Positions 1 through 9,750 of a stretch of DNA of 52,637 nucleotides are shown here, piece after piece. Under the pieces are notes generated by a model. The model was not told where the DNA came from. It saw only the letters and a list, made by a program, of their open reading frames with translations, and did not search any database. Origin of the DNA: Nemertoderma westbladi (taxonomy: Eukaryota > Xenacoelomorpha > Nemertodermatida > Nemertodermatidae). Positions within the stretch are counted from its first letter, which is position 1. Each line of letters starts with the position of its first letter. The stretch is from NCBI GenBank assembly GCA_032718475.1, contig JAUCBJ010007148.1, forward strand, positions 1 to 52,637. Reading direction: 5' to 3'. The position numbers and the translations under genes are program-made.

Positions 1-210
1 ATCAAAATATAAAATATGGCCCTAAATTCATAAATTAATTTTATTGATGTCTATTGGCAGAAATAGACTGGCAGACAGACATGTGTCAAACGGAAAAGGC
101 AGGGGGAAGATAATTGGGATTACAATCAGAGATGTGAGGCAAAGGTGGCTTCTACTGCTTGCCTTGCCATTTGCCCATCGCCTTATAAGTTAATAATAAA
201 AGTAAGTAAT
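1..210. repeat. Partial copy of the 660-1585 inverted-repeat family
   Basis: The opening bases (tract ending in ATGGCCCTAAATT) and the stretch near 130-165 (ACAATCAGAGATGTGAG followed by TGGCTTCTACT) match, in the same order, the reverse complement of 1325-1430. It is therefore the inner part of a second copy of the family described at 660-1585, running off the left edge. No coding potential seen. Confidence 0.6.
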
Positions 211-659
211 AATAGTAAAGTGAAATTCTCCTCCAGTTTCGTTATTTATGATACGTTAAGCTGAAACTTGTGAAATCAATACTATAATACAACCTGCGCT
301 GCATCATTGGGGAGAAAATGATCCATATGCAGATTTTTAAGTTTTTTATATGCAGTTTTAAATTTCACAAAATTTAAAACCTTCGATATTTCATATTTTA
401 TAATCATTTTGACGTGATACCTGGCAATCATTATAGTAATAATTAAGGTGCATAATACTAGCTCAGGCACATTTTCCATACAAAAACGTGCATTTATAAT
501 CTCTGTACCTGTAAATTTCAGATTATATCAGGCTCAGCATATTATAGTTAACCCCCTCCCCTCATACCTCCCATACCGTTGTTTACAGCAGTTATTGTAT
601 TATATAATAAATAATATCCACCACAATCCCAATTGAAGTGCGATATCAAGATTTCCTTA

Positions 660-1585
660 GAATATTCCCTGAATTAGAAATACAGAGATATGAAATGGCC
701 CTAAAACCCAAAACAAACATATTAAATGGCCTTCCTAGGAAAATACACTCATGTTAGATTGAGTTCATATTGTACAGATAATATACATTAAATTTATTAA
801 CAGTGGCCCTATCAAAATATATAAAATGACCTTTTAGATTTACAGTAAATATATTGCAGCCAATTGGAAAATATAATTTGGCAATTGGCAATTACGATTC
901 CCCGTACTTAGTTCCAATTTAAGCCTCATGCGAATTTAGTTCCAATGGAAAAGAATTTAGTTCCAATGGAAACGAATTTAGTTCCAATTTTGGCGAATTT
1001 ATTTCCAATTTAGGCGAACTTAGTTCCAATAACTAGAGAAAAAAGTTCGTACCCATTGGAACTAAATTCGCTTCCATTGGAACTAAATTCGCATCCATTG
1101 GAACTAAATTCGCATCCATTGGAACTAAATTCGCTTCCATTGGAACTAAGTTCGTTTTGATATTCTGGGATTGGAACTAAGTTCGCCTCGATTGGAACTA
1201 AGTTCGCTTTGTAAAATTTATTTTGGAACTAAATGCGTTTCAATTGGAACTACATAAGTTCGCCTTTGAAAATGTGCGATTGGAACTAAGTTCGTGCTAA
1301 CCTTATGAGTTACCAGTGGAGCACGGGCCTTTTAGTAGAAGCCACATTCAGCGTCACACCTCTGATTGTAGTTTAGGAATGTAATTTTGTAAATTTAGGG
1401 CCATTTTTTATATTTTTATATTTTGTTAGGGCCACTATTAATAAATTTAATGTAATTTAACTGTACAATATGAACACAATCTAACACGGATGTGTTTTCC
1501 TTGGAAGGCCATTTAATATATTTGTTTTAGGTTTAAGGGCCATTTCATATTTTCAAATCTCTGTATCTTCAAAATCAAGGAATGA
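660..1585. mobile_element. Foldback/MITE-like element with ~190-bp inverted arms
   Basis: The left arm (about 660-845) and the right arm (about 1385-1585) are inverted copies. Both contain, in matching order, a CAGAGAT block, AAATGGCCCT, an ATATTAAATGGCCTTCC block, a TTAGATTG block, TTCATATTGTACAG and AGTGGCCCTA. The arms enclose a palindromic minisatellite. There is no ORF of note. This is seen directly; calling it a non-autonomous DNA transposon is inference, because I could not define exact ends or a target duplication. Confidence 0.65.
915..1300. repeat. 20-bp minisatellite that flips orientation in the middle
   Basis: From about 915 to 1035 units read GAATTTAGTTCCAATGGAAA-like. After a short spacer at 1036-1060 the same unit continues in reverse complement (ATTGGAACTAAATTCGC) to about 1300, for a total of about 15 imperfect copies. 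The two halves can pair into a long hairpin inside the inverted-repeat element. Confidence 0.8.
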
Positions 1586-1676
1586 TTTGTATTAGAAACT
1601 AGGGGATTCGCAAAGGGGTGAAAATTTTGTCTTTGTCAGGTTCCACCTCAGTCAAATTGGTTGCGCTCACGCTTAT

Positions 1677-1703
1677 GGGGGGGGGGGGGGGGGGGGGGGG
1701 GGG
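1677..1703. repeat. Poly-G tract, 27 nt
   Basis: Uninterrupted G homopolymer. Similar C tracts occur on the plus strand at 19117-19131, 19776-19799 and 44742-44756, in those cases inside coding frames. Length may be unreliable in the assembly. Confidence 0.9.
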
Positions 1704-1784
1704 TTGTGTTGTTACTACCTAAAGTAACCTATTGTATTACGGCAATTCAATTCCTATACTAATGATTGTGGCCCTCATTAGACA

Positions 1785-2145
1785 ATGTTCCTAAGGGCCA
1801 TTTAAAAGGAAGTGGCCCATTCATGACAATGTCTCAATTTGAGCCACTTAAATATAAAATAGCCCTCAGTAGTGAGTAGACAATGTTCGTAAGGGCCATT
1901 TAAAAGGAAGTGGCCCATTTAAGACAATGTCTCATTTGAGCCACTTAAATGTAAAATGGCCCTCAGTAAACAATGTTTGTAAGGGCCATTTAAAAGGAAG
2001 TGGCCCATTCAAGACAATGTCTCATTTGAGCCACTTAAATGTAAAATGGCCCTCAGTAAACAATGTTTGTAAGGGCCATTTAAAAGGAAGTGGCCCATTT
2101 AAGACAATGTCTCATTTGAGCCACTTAAATCTAAAATGGCCCTAG
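1785..2145. repeat. 90-bp tandem repeat, about four copies
   Basis: The unit contains GACAATGTCTCATTTGAGCC, ACTTAAATGTAAAATGGCCC and AAGGGCCATTTAAAAGG. Because the period is a multiple of three, one frame stays open (1927-2145) as a 30-residue repeat, which I regard as a by-product and not a gene. A diverged further copy lies at 2467-2540, on the other side of the piggyBac-like fragment. Confidence 0.85.
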
Positions 2146-2164
2146 ATGGCAATAGATACGAATT

Positions 2165-2440
2165 GATTTCTACATCTTGTTTCTCGCATTACATGTGTTT
2201 TACGTTGGTTCTGAATTCATTGGAATAAATAAAAACGGCTTTAGACATTTCAAATTGTATTTTTCGGAGGTGTGTGCCAAATTAATAATAAACAAAACTA
2301 ATAACAAAATTTTAATAAAAAAAACTTCCCAAGAAATTGGAATATTTATAATCAGCGCCCCAGAAAACCTAAAAATGTGATTTTAAGCACGCTAATAAGA
2401 GTAAATTTTTTATTATTATTTCCGGTATGAATAGGGTTAA
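2165..2440. mobile_element. Fragment of piggyBac-like non-autonomous element
   Basis: The segment resembles the element at 7985-9537: a TTCTGAATTCATTGGAAT / TATTTTTCGG block, then AGCGCCCCAGAAAACCTAAA (compare 9082-9105), and it finishes CCGGTATGAATAGGG followed by TTAA at 2437-2440, like the right end of the complete copy. The left end is not recognisable. It sits between two parts of the 90-bp repeat array, so it probably inserted there. Confidence 0.6.
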
Positions 2441-2609
2441 AGGTGTAAAAAGGGTAAAAAGTTAAAGTGGCCCATTCAAGACAATGTCTCATTGGAGCCA
2501 CTTAAATGGCCCTCAGTAGACACTGTTCCTAAGGGCCATTTAAATTGGTCTGGGTCCTTCAAGACAAATCTCCCATTGGATACACGCAATGAAGGAAATG
2601 TCATATCAT

Positions 2610-3060
2610 AGCATAGCATAGCATAGCATAGTATAATACCATAGCATACATACATAACATAACATAATGCATAACTATATAATAATTCAGCTGGTCGAGA
2701 CAATGACAAATATAGAATAGGCCCTATAACAATATTATAGATATAGAATAATAATGAAATTTATAGAGGCACATAAATAATGGCTATAATAATGTAGCAC
2801 ATACTGAATTTGTAAGGCTGAAGTGTTTTCAATACTAACTGCTAATGGATTATATTCCTGTCGCTAGAATATCGTTTCTAGTAGTCGTGAAATGTTAGGA
2901 TACATACCTAACATAACATCTACAGTTAGTTATCATAGCATGCATAGCATACATCTTATATCAGCAAACCAAACATAAACTGTAGCATGCCCTAAGACTA
3001 AGGGTCGGACGATAGCATGCCATAGCATAGTTATATACCATACCATACATACCTTAAATA
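2610..3060. repeat. Simple-sequence tracts rich in CATAG / CATAACATA
   Basis: Runs of CATAGCATAGCATAG at 2616-2640 and related CATACATACATAACATAA stretches recur near 2930-2960 and 3015-3060. They are low-complexity only; no gene is supported between 2540 and 3340. Confidence 0.6.
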
Positions 3061-3344
3061 GCATGCAACATTGTAATCCTAAAGTATATTTCCTTGTTTT
3101 TTAGGTTTCAAACTATGTTTTGTTAAACTGTAGTGGCCGCTAAATGAATCAAGTTTCCATAATTATTCATGTGTATTCATGTTGTATTTGTGCAAATTAT
3201 CAAACCTTCCGTTTGGCACAGCTTAGTGAAGTACAAGAGACGGCGAAGCACATAATAACAAAGAATCGAATATAGTGGCTGCAGATATGGTTTGACAGAT
3301 GGGAGCTAGGTATATTAGGTAGTATTTCAAGGTCTACCTTTTTT

Positions 3345-3495
3345 TTTTGCCTGAGCCGCTAGCGGAATGGTAAGAGCGCCAAACTGGCGGTCACCACTTC
3401 GATCCCATCTGGACGTCATTCTCGACTTTGCTAAGCTGTGCCCAACAAAAGTTATAATAATTATTCATGAATCAATAATTATTGCTGTTCCATTT
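3345..3495 (+). mobile_element. tRNA-derived SINE head (putative)
   Basis: A tRNA-like block lies at about 3350-3415. It has TAGCGGAATGGT, resembling a polymerase III A box, and CACTTCGATCCC, resembling a B box, about 35 bp downstream. It does not close into a clean cloverleaf with a discriminator and acceptor stem, so a tRNA-derived SINE or tRNA pseudogene is more likely than a working tRNA. From 3496 to 3865 I see nothing more than AT-rich sequence. Confidence 0.45.
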
Positions 3496-3863
3496 ATTTC
3501 AGGGAAATTCGTTGAGTAGAAACATATGTAATTATCAGATTCTGCATTTTTTTTGCACTTCTGTTTCTCGCTACTTTTCCTTGTTTCGGCGTCTATATTC
3601 TACCTATATTATTTTTTTTTAAAGAAAACTCTATAATTAGAGCCATTGTGTCAATTATTTTCTTCCACCACTGCGTGGAACATCGTGGTATTTATTGCTA
3701 TTTCAAAATATATTTTAGAAGGAAAAAAGTTCTGGAAGGGCCATACCTCACTACTTGTTAATTAGAGCCCCCTAGTGGATCATATTAGTATTTCATTTAC
3801 ATCTAAGCAAGTTTGTTGGGTATGCTCAAAAGTTATATATTCGCACTGGCCCTTATCGGCCAA

Positions 3864-3865
<2 letters not shown>

Positions 3866-3904
<39 letters not shown>
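3866..3904. repeat. (AT)n microsatellite
   Basis: Uninterrupted alternating AT run following CAATGC. Between here and 4490 there is no supportable gene, only short direct repeats such as GCTAGCTAGCTAGCTA at about 4040. Confidence 0.9.
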
Positions 3905-3908
<4 letters not shown>

Positions 3909-4490
3909 TTGGTGGGAGAAGAAATTTATGAATATTTTTTTTTTAAATCAACAACTAGTTTGAGGGGAAATTAACTAACTAACTTCAGTAGAGCGATTGC
4001 TTGTAACACTCAAGTAGGCATAGTATACTCAGCAGCCGTAGCTAGCTAGCTAGCTAACTAAGCATTGTTGCTCACGAGTGAGCTACAATAGCGCATCTGT
4101 TACTTATGAGTGCGCGTGTGTACAGCAGGCAACGCTAAGCTCAGTGAGAAAAAGATAAGGGGTATGTGTTGGTATTCATAGTCAAAGACGATGCCATCCT
4201 ATCTGTTACTAGTCTGTATACCGGCACATATTATTAAAACATCCGCTATGCATCTCCCTACATTCAGAATAGAACAATGAACAGAGCATATATCGCTAAT
4301 CCGCATGGGAAAGGTTTATGTTTTACATTTTGTTAACTATGTGAATTTTGTAATGTAAACATCTGCGGTCCACTACAAAAATATATATAAACTCAATTTT
4401 CAAACAATGAACTATAATTTTGTTAACCAAAATAAGAAAAAAATAAAAATACCGGTATACTGTATCCACCCTGTCTGTTACCCTTAGACT

Positions 4491-4500
4491 ATATATATAA
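4491..4500 (+). promoter_or_regulatory. TATA-box-like element
   Basis: TATATATAAA lies about 28 bp upstream of the ATG at 4529, in a spacing that suits a short 5' leader. It supports the 4529 gene being a real transcription unit. Inference from sequence only. Confidence 0.4.
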
Positions 4501-4528
4501 ACCTAAACTAACCTGAGACAGCAAGAAG

Positions 4529-4936
4529 ATGACTTTCGCCTATATCAACAACCGTTCGTTGAAAAGCAACATAAAGTTTGATTTCGAGAGTGAGGATACT
4601 TTTGTATCATCATCAAACGTATTTGATTTGGAAATCAGATACATTAATAAAAAATTTGAAATTGGATTTACCAATATCATCAATCACGAACATGGTGTAA
4701 CAAAGTTAGAAACAACAAAAAACTTTACTTTGAATATAAGAATAAATCCAGGATCGGAAGAAGAAGAAGAAGTTACTGGTAATCAAAACGAATTAATACC
4801 AGCAACTCTACAAGAGAATTGGGAAACAGAGACCGCCGCAACTATACCAGAACCGGTAGAGACTATTTGGAAAGAAATTAAACTTGCAATGCCTACCTGT
4901 AATAATAATAGGCCTAATCATCAACATTTTTCATAG
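4529..4936 (+). CDS. Unknown 135-aa protein, possibly a Polinton accessory gene
   Basis: I do not recognise this family. The ATG follows a TATA-like box and the frame is free of stops for 135 codons with Lys/Asn/Ile-rich usage like the neighbouring Polinton genes. Residues 1-75 look like a small beta-rich domain with alternating hydrophobic positions. An acidic run (EEEEE) at about residues 77-82 is followed by a low-complexity tail that ends in Asn/His. No signal peptide or membrane segment is visible. It is on the opposite strand to the protease and capsid genes, which fits a divergent gene at one side of a Polinton. AATAAA-like sequence occurs near 5070-5090. It could also be a chance ORF. 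Confidence 0.45.
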   Translation: MTFAYINNRSLKSNIKFDFESEDTFVSSSNVFDLEIRYINKKFEIGFTNIINHEHGVTKLETTKNFTLNIRINPGSEEEEEVTGNQNELIPATLQENWETETAATIPEPVETIWKEIKLAMPTCNNNRPNHQHFS

Positions 4937-5977
4937 ATGGATACTGGTATCTAACTAGTACACCTGTACACCCGTACACTCATACTCATTTCTGCATTTA
5001 TAAAGTAGGCCTAAATGTTACCGATCTGTGTATGTCTATATTATATGTAATTTAATTTAAAAAGCGGACGCATAAATAAATAAAATAAACTAACTAACTA
5101 TGTTTTATATAGGATTGTTAACATAGAGTGAATGTTAGTAACCAGAGAATGTGGTGGATTTTATATAGTTATACCTCAAACCACACCTATTGTATCAGCT
5201 AGAGTAACAGAGTGCGAGGGGATTTTATAGGGCCTATAGCGCTACCGACGCCTAACCATACCTATTGTATCAATGTGGTAGGTGGCTTTCAGTTGAGGAG
5301 TAGTCATTAGGCCTATATGCCTAACGAATGAAGGTGTGCCTATCCGCGTGTTCTAAAGGTTAACCGTAAAGCATATTGGGTCAACATTCGAAAAAGGGGG
5401 CCGCATAAAGTTAACTATAGTTGTATAGGCTTACCTATGCAACAGTAGTAGCCCGCAGTAATGTAGATTAGACCAATTAAAGTTGTAAACAGAAAATTGG
5501 AAGCATTCAAGTGTAATATCCTAATCCTTAAATCAAAGAAACCAGCATGCCCTTGCTCTATCCAAGTATACAGTTACAAGAGTGCTACAGTGCCGGTACC
5601 AGTAGGCCTATTGTTAGGTGGGCCTCCTCTAATACTGCATTCACGAACCACACATGTCGAGTTAATTACACATGTCGAGTTTATTATTAGTAAGTATTGC
5701 TAAAGCGCGGTGGTTGCTGTCAGTCTAGAGGGGAGCCATTCTGCTATTCTACAGTTTAGCGTTGTCTGTATGTGTAGTAAAATCAGCTAGCTACTGGTAG
5801 TTAAACTCTGATACAACAGCCGGCTACCGGTAAGTGCGGTGTGTTTGTGAGTGTAAACTTAAACCCTACACCTTCAGTCAAACTGAGATATTAAAAAATA
5901 GATTTTAATGTTTTTATTACTTTTATTGACATTAAAACAATTATATTATCCCATCACATTACTTGCTTAGAGTAAAC
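4937..5977. other. Intergenic stretch, no gene recognised
   Basis: About 1 kb with no convincing ORF. It includes an AATAAATAAAATAAAC polyadenylation-like block around 5075, and frequent AGGCCTA and ACCGGTA words. I looked here for a Polinton terminal inverted repeat matching 28.0-28.7 kb and found none. Confidence 0.5.
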
Positions 5978-6580
5978 CTACTGTATGAGTACATCTTCCA
6001 CCGCGGTTATTTCTTTCTGTTTATCATCATCAGTCGCAGTTAAACGCTTTCTCGCGAAAAATCGTTTCAATTCAAACCCACCGACCTGTTTTGCTGAGCA
6101 GTACCGCAGACAGTTATCCTTTGTGTTTAAGTGGAAAGTGCATTTTGTTTCTACTGTAGTAAATTGATCGTGGAAGCGACAAGGGGTTAAATAGTTGTAA
6201 TATCGCTGATATATTCCCAATTTCTCCATCGAATTTGGTGCGAGAACATCAAGTTGGGAAACTAATATTGCCTGCTTCATCAACCCAAATACATATATAT
6301 TTTTTTTATATTTTAAATGTCTCTTCATGTATTTTTTAAAGTCATCTTGAGAAATGTCGCCGTAATCCCATGGTAAATGCGAAGTCATGTCCCGTAAATT
6401 GTTTACGTGGGCTACATCTAATGCAGATAACTTAATATTAGGAGGACCTTTAATTAAAAACGTCTTTACATTAGTTTTGGTGTAATTAGAATCGAATATA
6501 GCAAATTCTTTAAATACTACTGGATATGCCTTATTGTCTATCTTATAGTATTGAAAATCAACAAAAATAATATTATCCAT
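5978..6580 (-). CDS. Polinton-associated conserved hypothetical protein
   Basis: This 200-aa protein starts at an ATG and lies 31 bp downstream of the protease gene on the same strand. The beginning (IIFVDFQYY, then KEFAIFD near residue 25 and FLIKGPP near 42) follows a pattern that I associate with uncharacterised proteins encoded next to Polinton capsid/protease genes, resembling the first strands of an RNase-H-like nuclease. The acidic pair expected of a DEDD exonuclease is incomplete (DFQ instead of DxE), so activity should not be assumed. The C-terminal part has several Cys/His (CRFHDQF, CLRYCSAKQVGGFELKRFF), possibly zinc-binding. Family similarity is from memory; the function is unknown. 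Confidence 0.6.
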   Translation of the reverse strand: MDNIIFVDFQYYKIDNKAYPVVFKEFAIFDSNYTKTNVKTFLIKGPPNIKLSALDVAHVNNLRDMTSHLPWDYGDISQDDFKKYMKRHLKYKKNIYVFGLMKQAILVSQLDVLAPNSMEKLGIYQRYYNYLTPCRFHDQFTTVETKCTFHLNTKDNCLRYCSAKQVGGFELKRFFARKRLTATDDDKQKEITAVEDVLIQ

Positions 6581-6611
6581 TTTATCTGATAAACAAAAGC
6601 TAAATGATTAA

Positions 6612-7064
6612 TTACAACGCTTGTTGGTTTATTTTATAATAATTAACAAGCCATTTATATAATATTATTTCATTTATTTCTACATTATTTGTAAACGCTC
6701 TCATTGGATAGTTTGTGTCAATTCGATTTACCAAGTAATAGAGACAGTATAGGCCGCATGTAGTCCTCCTGGGGTCTTGAAATTGTTTGCGGGTAGTACG
6801 CCATCTTGCGGAATTTTTCTCAAGCCATTTTTCGATGCATCTGTTTGGATATTTTGGTCCAAACGAATCAAATAATTCAGCCTCATTATCTCGTATATAT
6901 ATAGCGATCCAATGAACCACGGGAAGATGCTCTTTATCGGTATTTACTATTAACCCATAATCTCTCCGCTTATTATTATCTAATTTAGGTAATTTATTAG
7001 CTGGAAACGCGCCCAAATAGTGACCACCCACTGGAAACATATCAAGGTCCTCTGTAGATAACAT
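6612..7064 (-). CDS. Adenain-like cysteine protease (Polinton PRO)
   Basis: The 150-aa protein matches the adenovirus-protease/Ulp1-like (C5/C48) fold family found in Polintons, where it is thought to mature capsid proteins. The likely catalytic set is visible in the usual order: His51 in VVHWIAIYI, Asp66 in LFDSFG, a Gln at 94 or 96 in KQFQDP, and Cys103 in TTCGLYCLYYL. Length is close to that of other Polinton proteases, and the ATG is preceded by an AT-rich, TATA-like tract (about 7105-7125 on the plus strand). No disruption is visible. It sits between the capsid remnant and the 5978 gene, the expected neighbourhood for this gene. Confidence 0.85.
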   Translation of the reverse strand: MLSTEDLDMFPVGGHYLGAFPANKLPKLDNNKRRDYGLIVNTDKEHLPVVHWIAIYIRDNEAELFDSFGPKYPNRCIEKWLEKNSARWRTTRKQFQDPRRTTCGLYCLYYLVNRIDTNYPMRAFTNNVEINEIILYKWLVNYYKINQQAL

Positions 7065-7134
7065 ACTTAATCGATATGTATTTCTTTCCTGCTATTTAAA
7101 CTTAATATATATATATATTTGTTTATTACGCCGG

Positions 7135-7710
7135 ATGTGGCAACCGTACAGTAAAACATTAAAATTAATAATTTAATTATAAGCACGATAAGTAAAATCC
7201 ATACTGACGTATAAAATATGTAGAGTTAAAGAGTTAAAACGTAAAATAAAAAAAATAGTGTGGATACCACCTCGCCTTGCGATAATCAGCTGGTTATTCT
7301 GAGGTAGCCCACTTAGTAAGTGAGTGCTGGTTGCCCGGGCAACGTAATAAATGGTACAGGGAGGCCTCTTGGCCGCACAGTGTACAGATACAGGATGAGT
7401 TTGCTTGGTGGAATTGCTTGTTCTGACAGATCCGGTGGTGAAAACCATGAACACTGTATCTAGTTGTAACGTGTCGATTCGGGTTGTTGGAGTTGCACCA
7501 GTTTCGGTTGCTAAACCCAATGCAAGACCAAAACGCGGGGGGAATTTCTTGATGCTTGATATCGACTCTATTAGTATATAGAATGAACTCGGGGGTGGCA
7601 GTGAGATGGAGCTGTGAAACGATATCGCAAATGAGGGTGCGTTCGTTGCATAACGCGAGCACTAGCCGGTTCCTTGTGGACTTATGGAGACCTAGAACTT
7701 TCTTAAGATA
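7135..7710 (-). pseudogene. Decayed retroelement 3'-end fragment
   Basis: The minus-strand reading at 7294-7662 contains CTLCGQEASLYHLLRCP, a C-x2-C ... H-x4-C pattern followed by a proline that is common at the end of non-LTR retrotransposon polymerase ORFs, after a stretch resembling the end of an RNase H region. The match slips into another frame near 7400-7500. It lies between the capsid remnant and the protease gene and so interrupts the Polinton. A 30-bp near-direct repeat (TATCTATAAATGTATTAATGA type) at about 7722-7775 borders it on the capsid side. Identification is tentative. Confidence 0.35.
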
Positions 7711-7757
7711 GGTTGATTTGATTTTATCTATAAATGTATTAATGAAAGTATTTATAT

Positions 7758-9750
7758 CTATAAAAGTATTAATGATTGATCATAAATATTAAAAACGATT
7801 ACATTTATGGTCTCAACCAACGGTTCGGCAAATCTTAATTTTAATTGTCCATTAGTATATATCGAGGGTTGAGGATCTCTAACATAGCCGTCGGCGGTTA
7901 GGTCCCAGGATATAAGAGGGCAATTACCTAAGTAGGTTTCATGGTCTATATTATTACCCCCATAACCGTTAATATATGTATTAACCCTATTAAACCCGGG
8001 GGGGGGTCAATATGACCCCCCCCGTGGTTTTTTTATTATAATTCTGAAACAAACGCAGTTGGGAATCTGAAATTTTATGACTTTTCCTAAAAATCTATTG
8101 TCTTCATGGTAGTGAAAACCGTTTTCAAAAATATTGGGTACTTTTCGAGTTATAGCACCATTTTTTAACCCTACTTTTGGCACTTTTTTTGAGACGTTTT
8201 TTGAAAATTACATTTCATTAAATATGAATTGTAACATCTCTATTTTTGATTTACACCGGTTTTTTGGTGTTAGAAATTGGATGGAATTCATATAAACTGA
8301 TTTAGAAATTTCAAACTTGTTTTTTTCGATGGGTGCCAAATTTTGGTGCCAGCACCAAATTTTGAAATACGTCAATTTTGTAAATTGATTGTTTGAAACT
8401 TGTTTTTTACGCAATTGGGGTTTTTTGAGGTTCTGGATTCGATGAAATATATACGATTTGAACCAAGCGTATCAAACTTATATTTTTCGGTGCTGTGTGC
8501 TAATTTTGGTGCTAGCACGAAATTTTGAAAATCCATTCAATATATAACATTGCTTGTGACAATTTATTTCTTGCGTTTTAGAGGTTTATGGCTGTTCTGA
8601 ATTCAATGGAAAATATAATTATCGAACTAGACATCTCAAACCTGTATTTTTCGGATGTGGGTGCAAAATGTGGTGCTAGCACCAAATTTTGAAAACCATC
8701 AAATATATCAATTGATCGTGTCACCTTGTTTCTTGCGTTATACGGGTTTGTGATGGTTCTGAATTCAATGGAATCAGTAAAAATTTCATAAGAGTTCTCA
8801 AACTTGTATTTTTCGACGGTGGGTAAAAATTGTTGTGCCAGCACCAAATTTTGGAAAATATGCAAATTGATAAATAGATAGTATCACCTTGTTTCTTGCG
8901 TTATACGGGTTTATGAGGGTCCTGAATCCGATGGAATCAATAAAAACAGCACTGGACATCGCAAACTTGTACTTTTTGGTGATGGGTACGAAATTTGGTG
9001 CTAGCACCAAAATTTGCTAAATTACGCCGAAAAATACAAGTAGCAATGATCTGGCATATTAGAAATGTATTCCATTAGAATTAGCGCCCTCGAAAACCTG
9101 AAAATGTGAATTTATAGCATCGTATAAGTGAATTAAAAATTTTGTGTTTTAACTGAAAAGTGCTGGTTACTCGTTTTTTTCATTTTTTTCCTACGCAGAG
9201 AGGACTAAACAGCCATTTATAGTAATCATATCATTTTTAAATATTTTCCAATGTATTTTGCACCCCAAAAAACCTGTATTGAAAAATAATTAGCCGAAAA
9301 TGTAACTTTCAAATTTTGTGAAAATTGTGCACTACTTGTAATTTTGGTGCTGCAATATAACCACCCCAGTAAATTTTTTCGAAAATTTTTTTTTTCGGTC
9401 GGATCCAGACAAGTGATACCTACGTACAAACAAAAAATCAGACGTTTTCGTAAATATTTGTAGATTTTAGAGGGGGGGGGTCAATATGACCCCCTCCCGG
9501 TATTTGTACAACATTTTATAGCCCGGTACTAATAGGGTTAATGTTCTTCATTAATTGTGTATACTCAAAAATGTATGTTCCATCTGTAAAATTAGGCTCG
9601 TATATTACTCCACCTACTGGAAGACCGTCTACAATCAGTTCCGGTTAAATCTAAGGTTAAAATGTTCAAATTTCAAGGGATTGCTAGTTAATTCTCCCGA
9701 ATAAGCGTTATTAGTTATAAAACCGATAATAACTAATTTGGGTTTTTTAC
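7758..9750 (-). pseudogene. Polinton major capsid protein remnant, interrupted
   Basis: Two pieces of a double-jelly-roll capsid protein (family of the C. elegans transposon-derived protein F54H12.2) are visible on the minus strand. The first, about 9750-9541, contains LVIIGFITNNAYSG, NPLKFEHFNL and then, in another frame, VDGLPVGG and DGTYIFEY. The second, 7980-7758, contains the conserved C-terminal pattern NCPLISWDLT and LKLRFAEPLVETINVI and ends with TAG at 7758. Between them lies a TTAA-flanked mobile element; the two pieces are in the same frame if that insert plus one TTAA copy is ignored. The N-terminal two thirds are missing: the remnant follows directly on the truncated end of the penton-like gene. 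There is also a frameshift near 9650. Non-functional. Confidence 0.75.
7985..9537. mobile_element. piggyBac-like non-autonomous element in TTAA target
   Basis: The 1553-bp element is flanked by TTAA at 7981-7984 and 9538-9541. Its ends are inverted: CCCTATTA at the left and TAATAGGG at the right, as in piggyBac-type elements. Just inside each end is a GC-clamped palindrome, G-run-TCAATATGA-C-run, at 7998-8023 and 9472-9494. The core holds five tandem copies of a 163-bp unit, each marked by GGTGCTAGCACC or a variant (about 8345, 8509, 8672, 8834, 8997). Minus-strand ORFs inside (8208-9010) are repeats read through and I do not consider them genes. No transposase is present. Confidence 0.85.

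Noticed and set aside
1927-2145. 72-aa repeat protein
   Set aside because: The frame is open only because the tandem unit is 90 bp; no start context, domain or conservation evidence.
3350-3420. Functional tRNA gene
   Set aside because: A- and B-box-like blocks exist but a full cloverleaf is not formed; more likely a SINE head.
8208-9010. Minus-strand ORFs inside the piggyBac-like element
   Set aside because: They are the 163-bp tandem repeats read in frame; no transposase motif.
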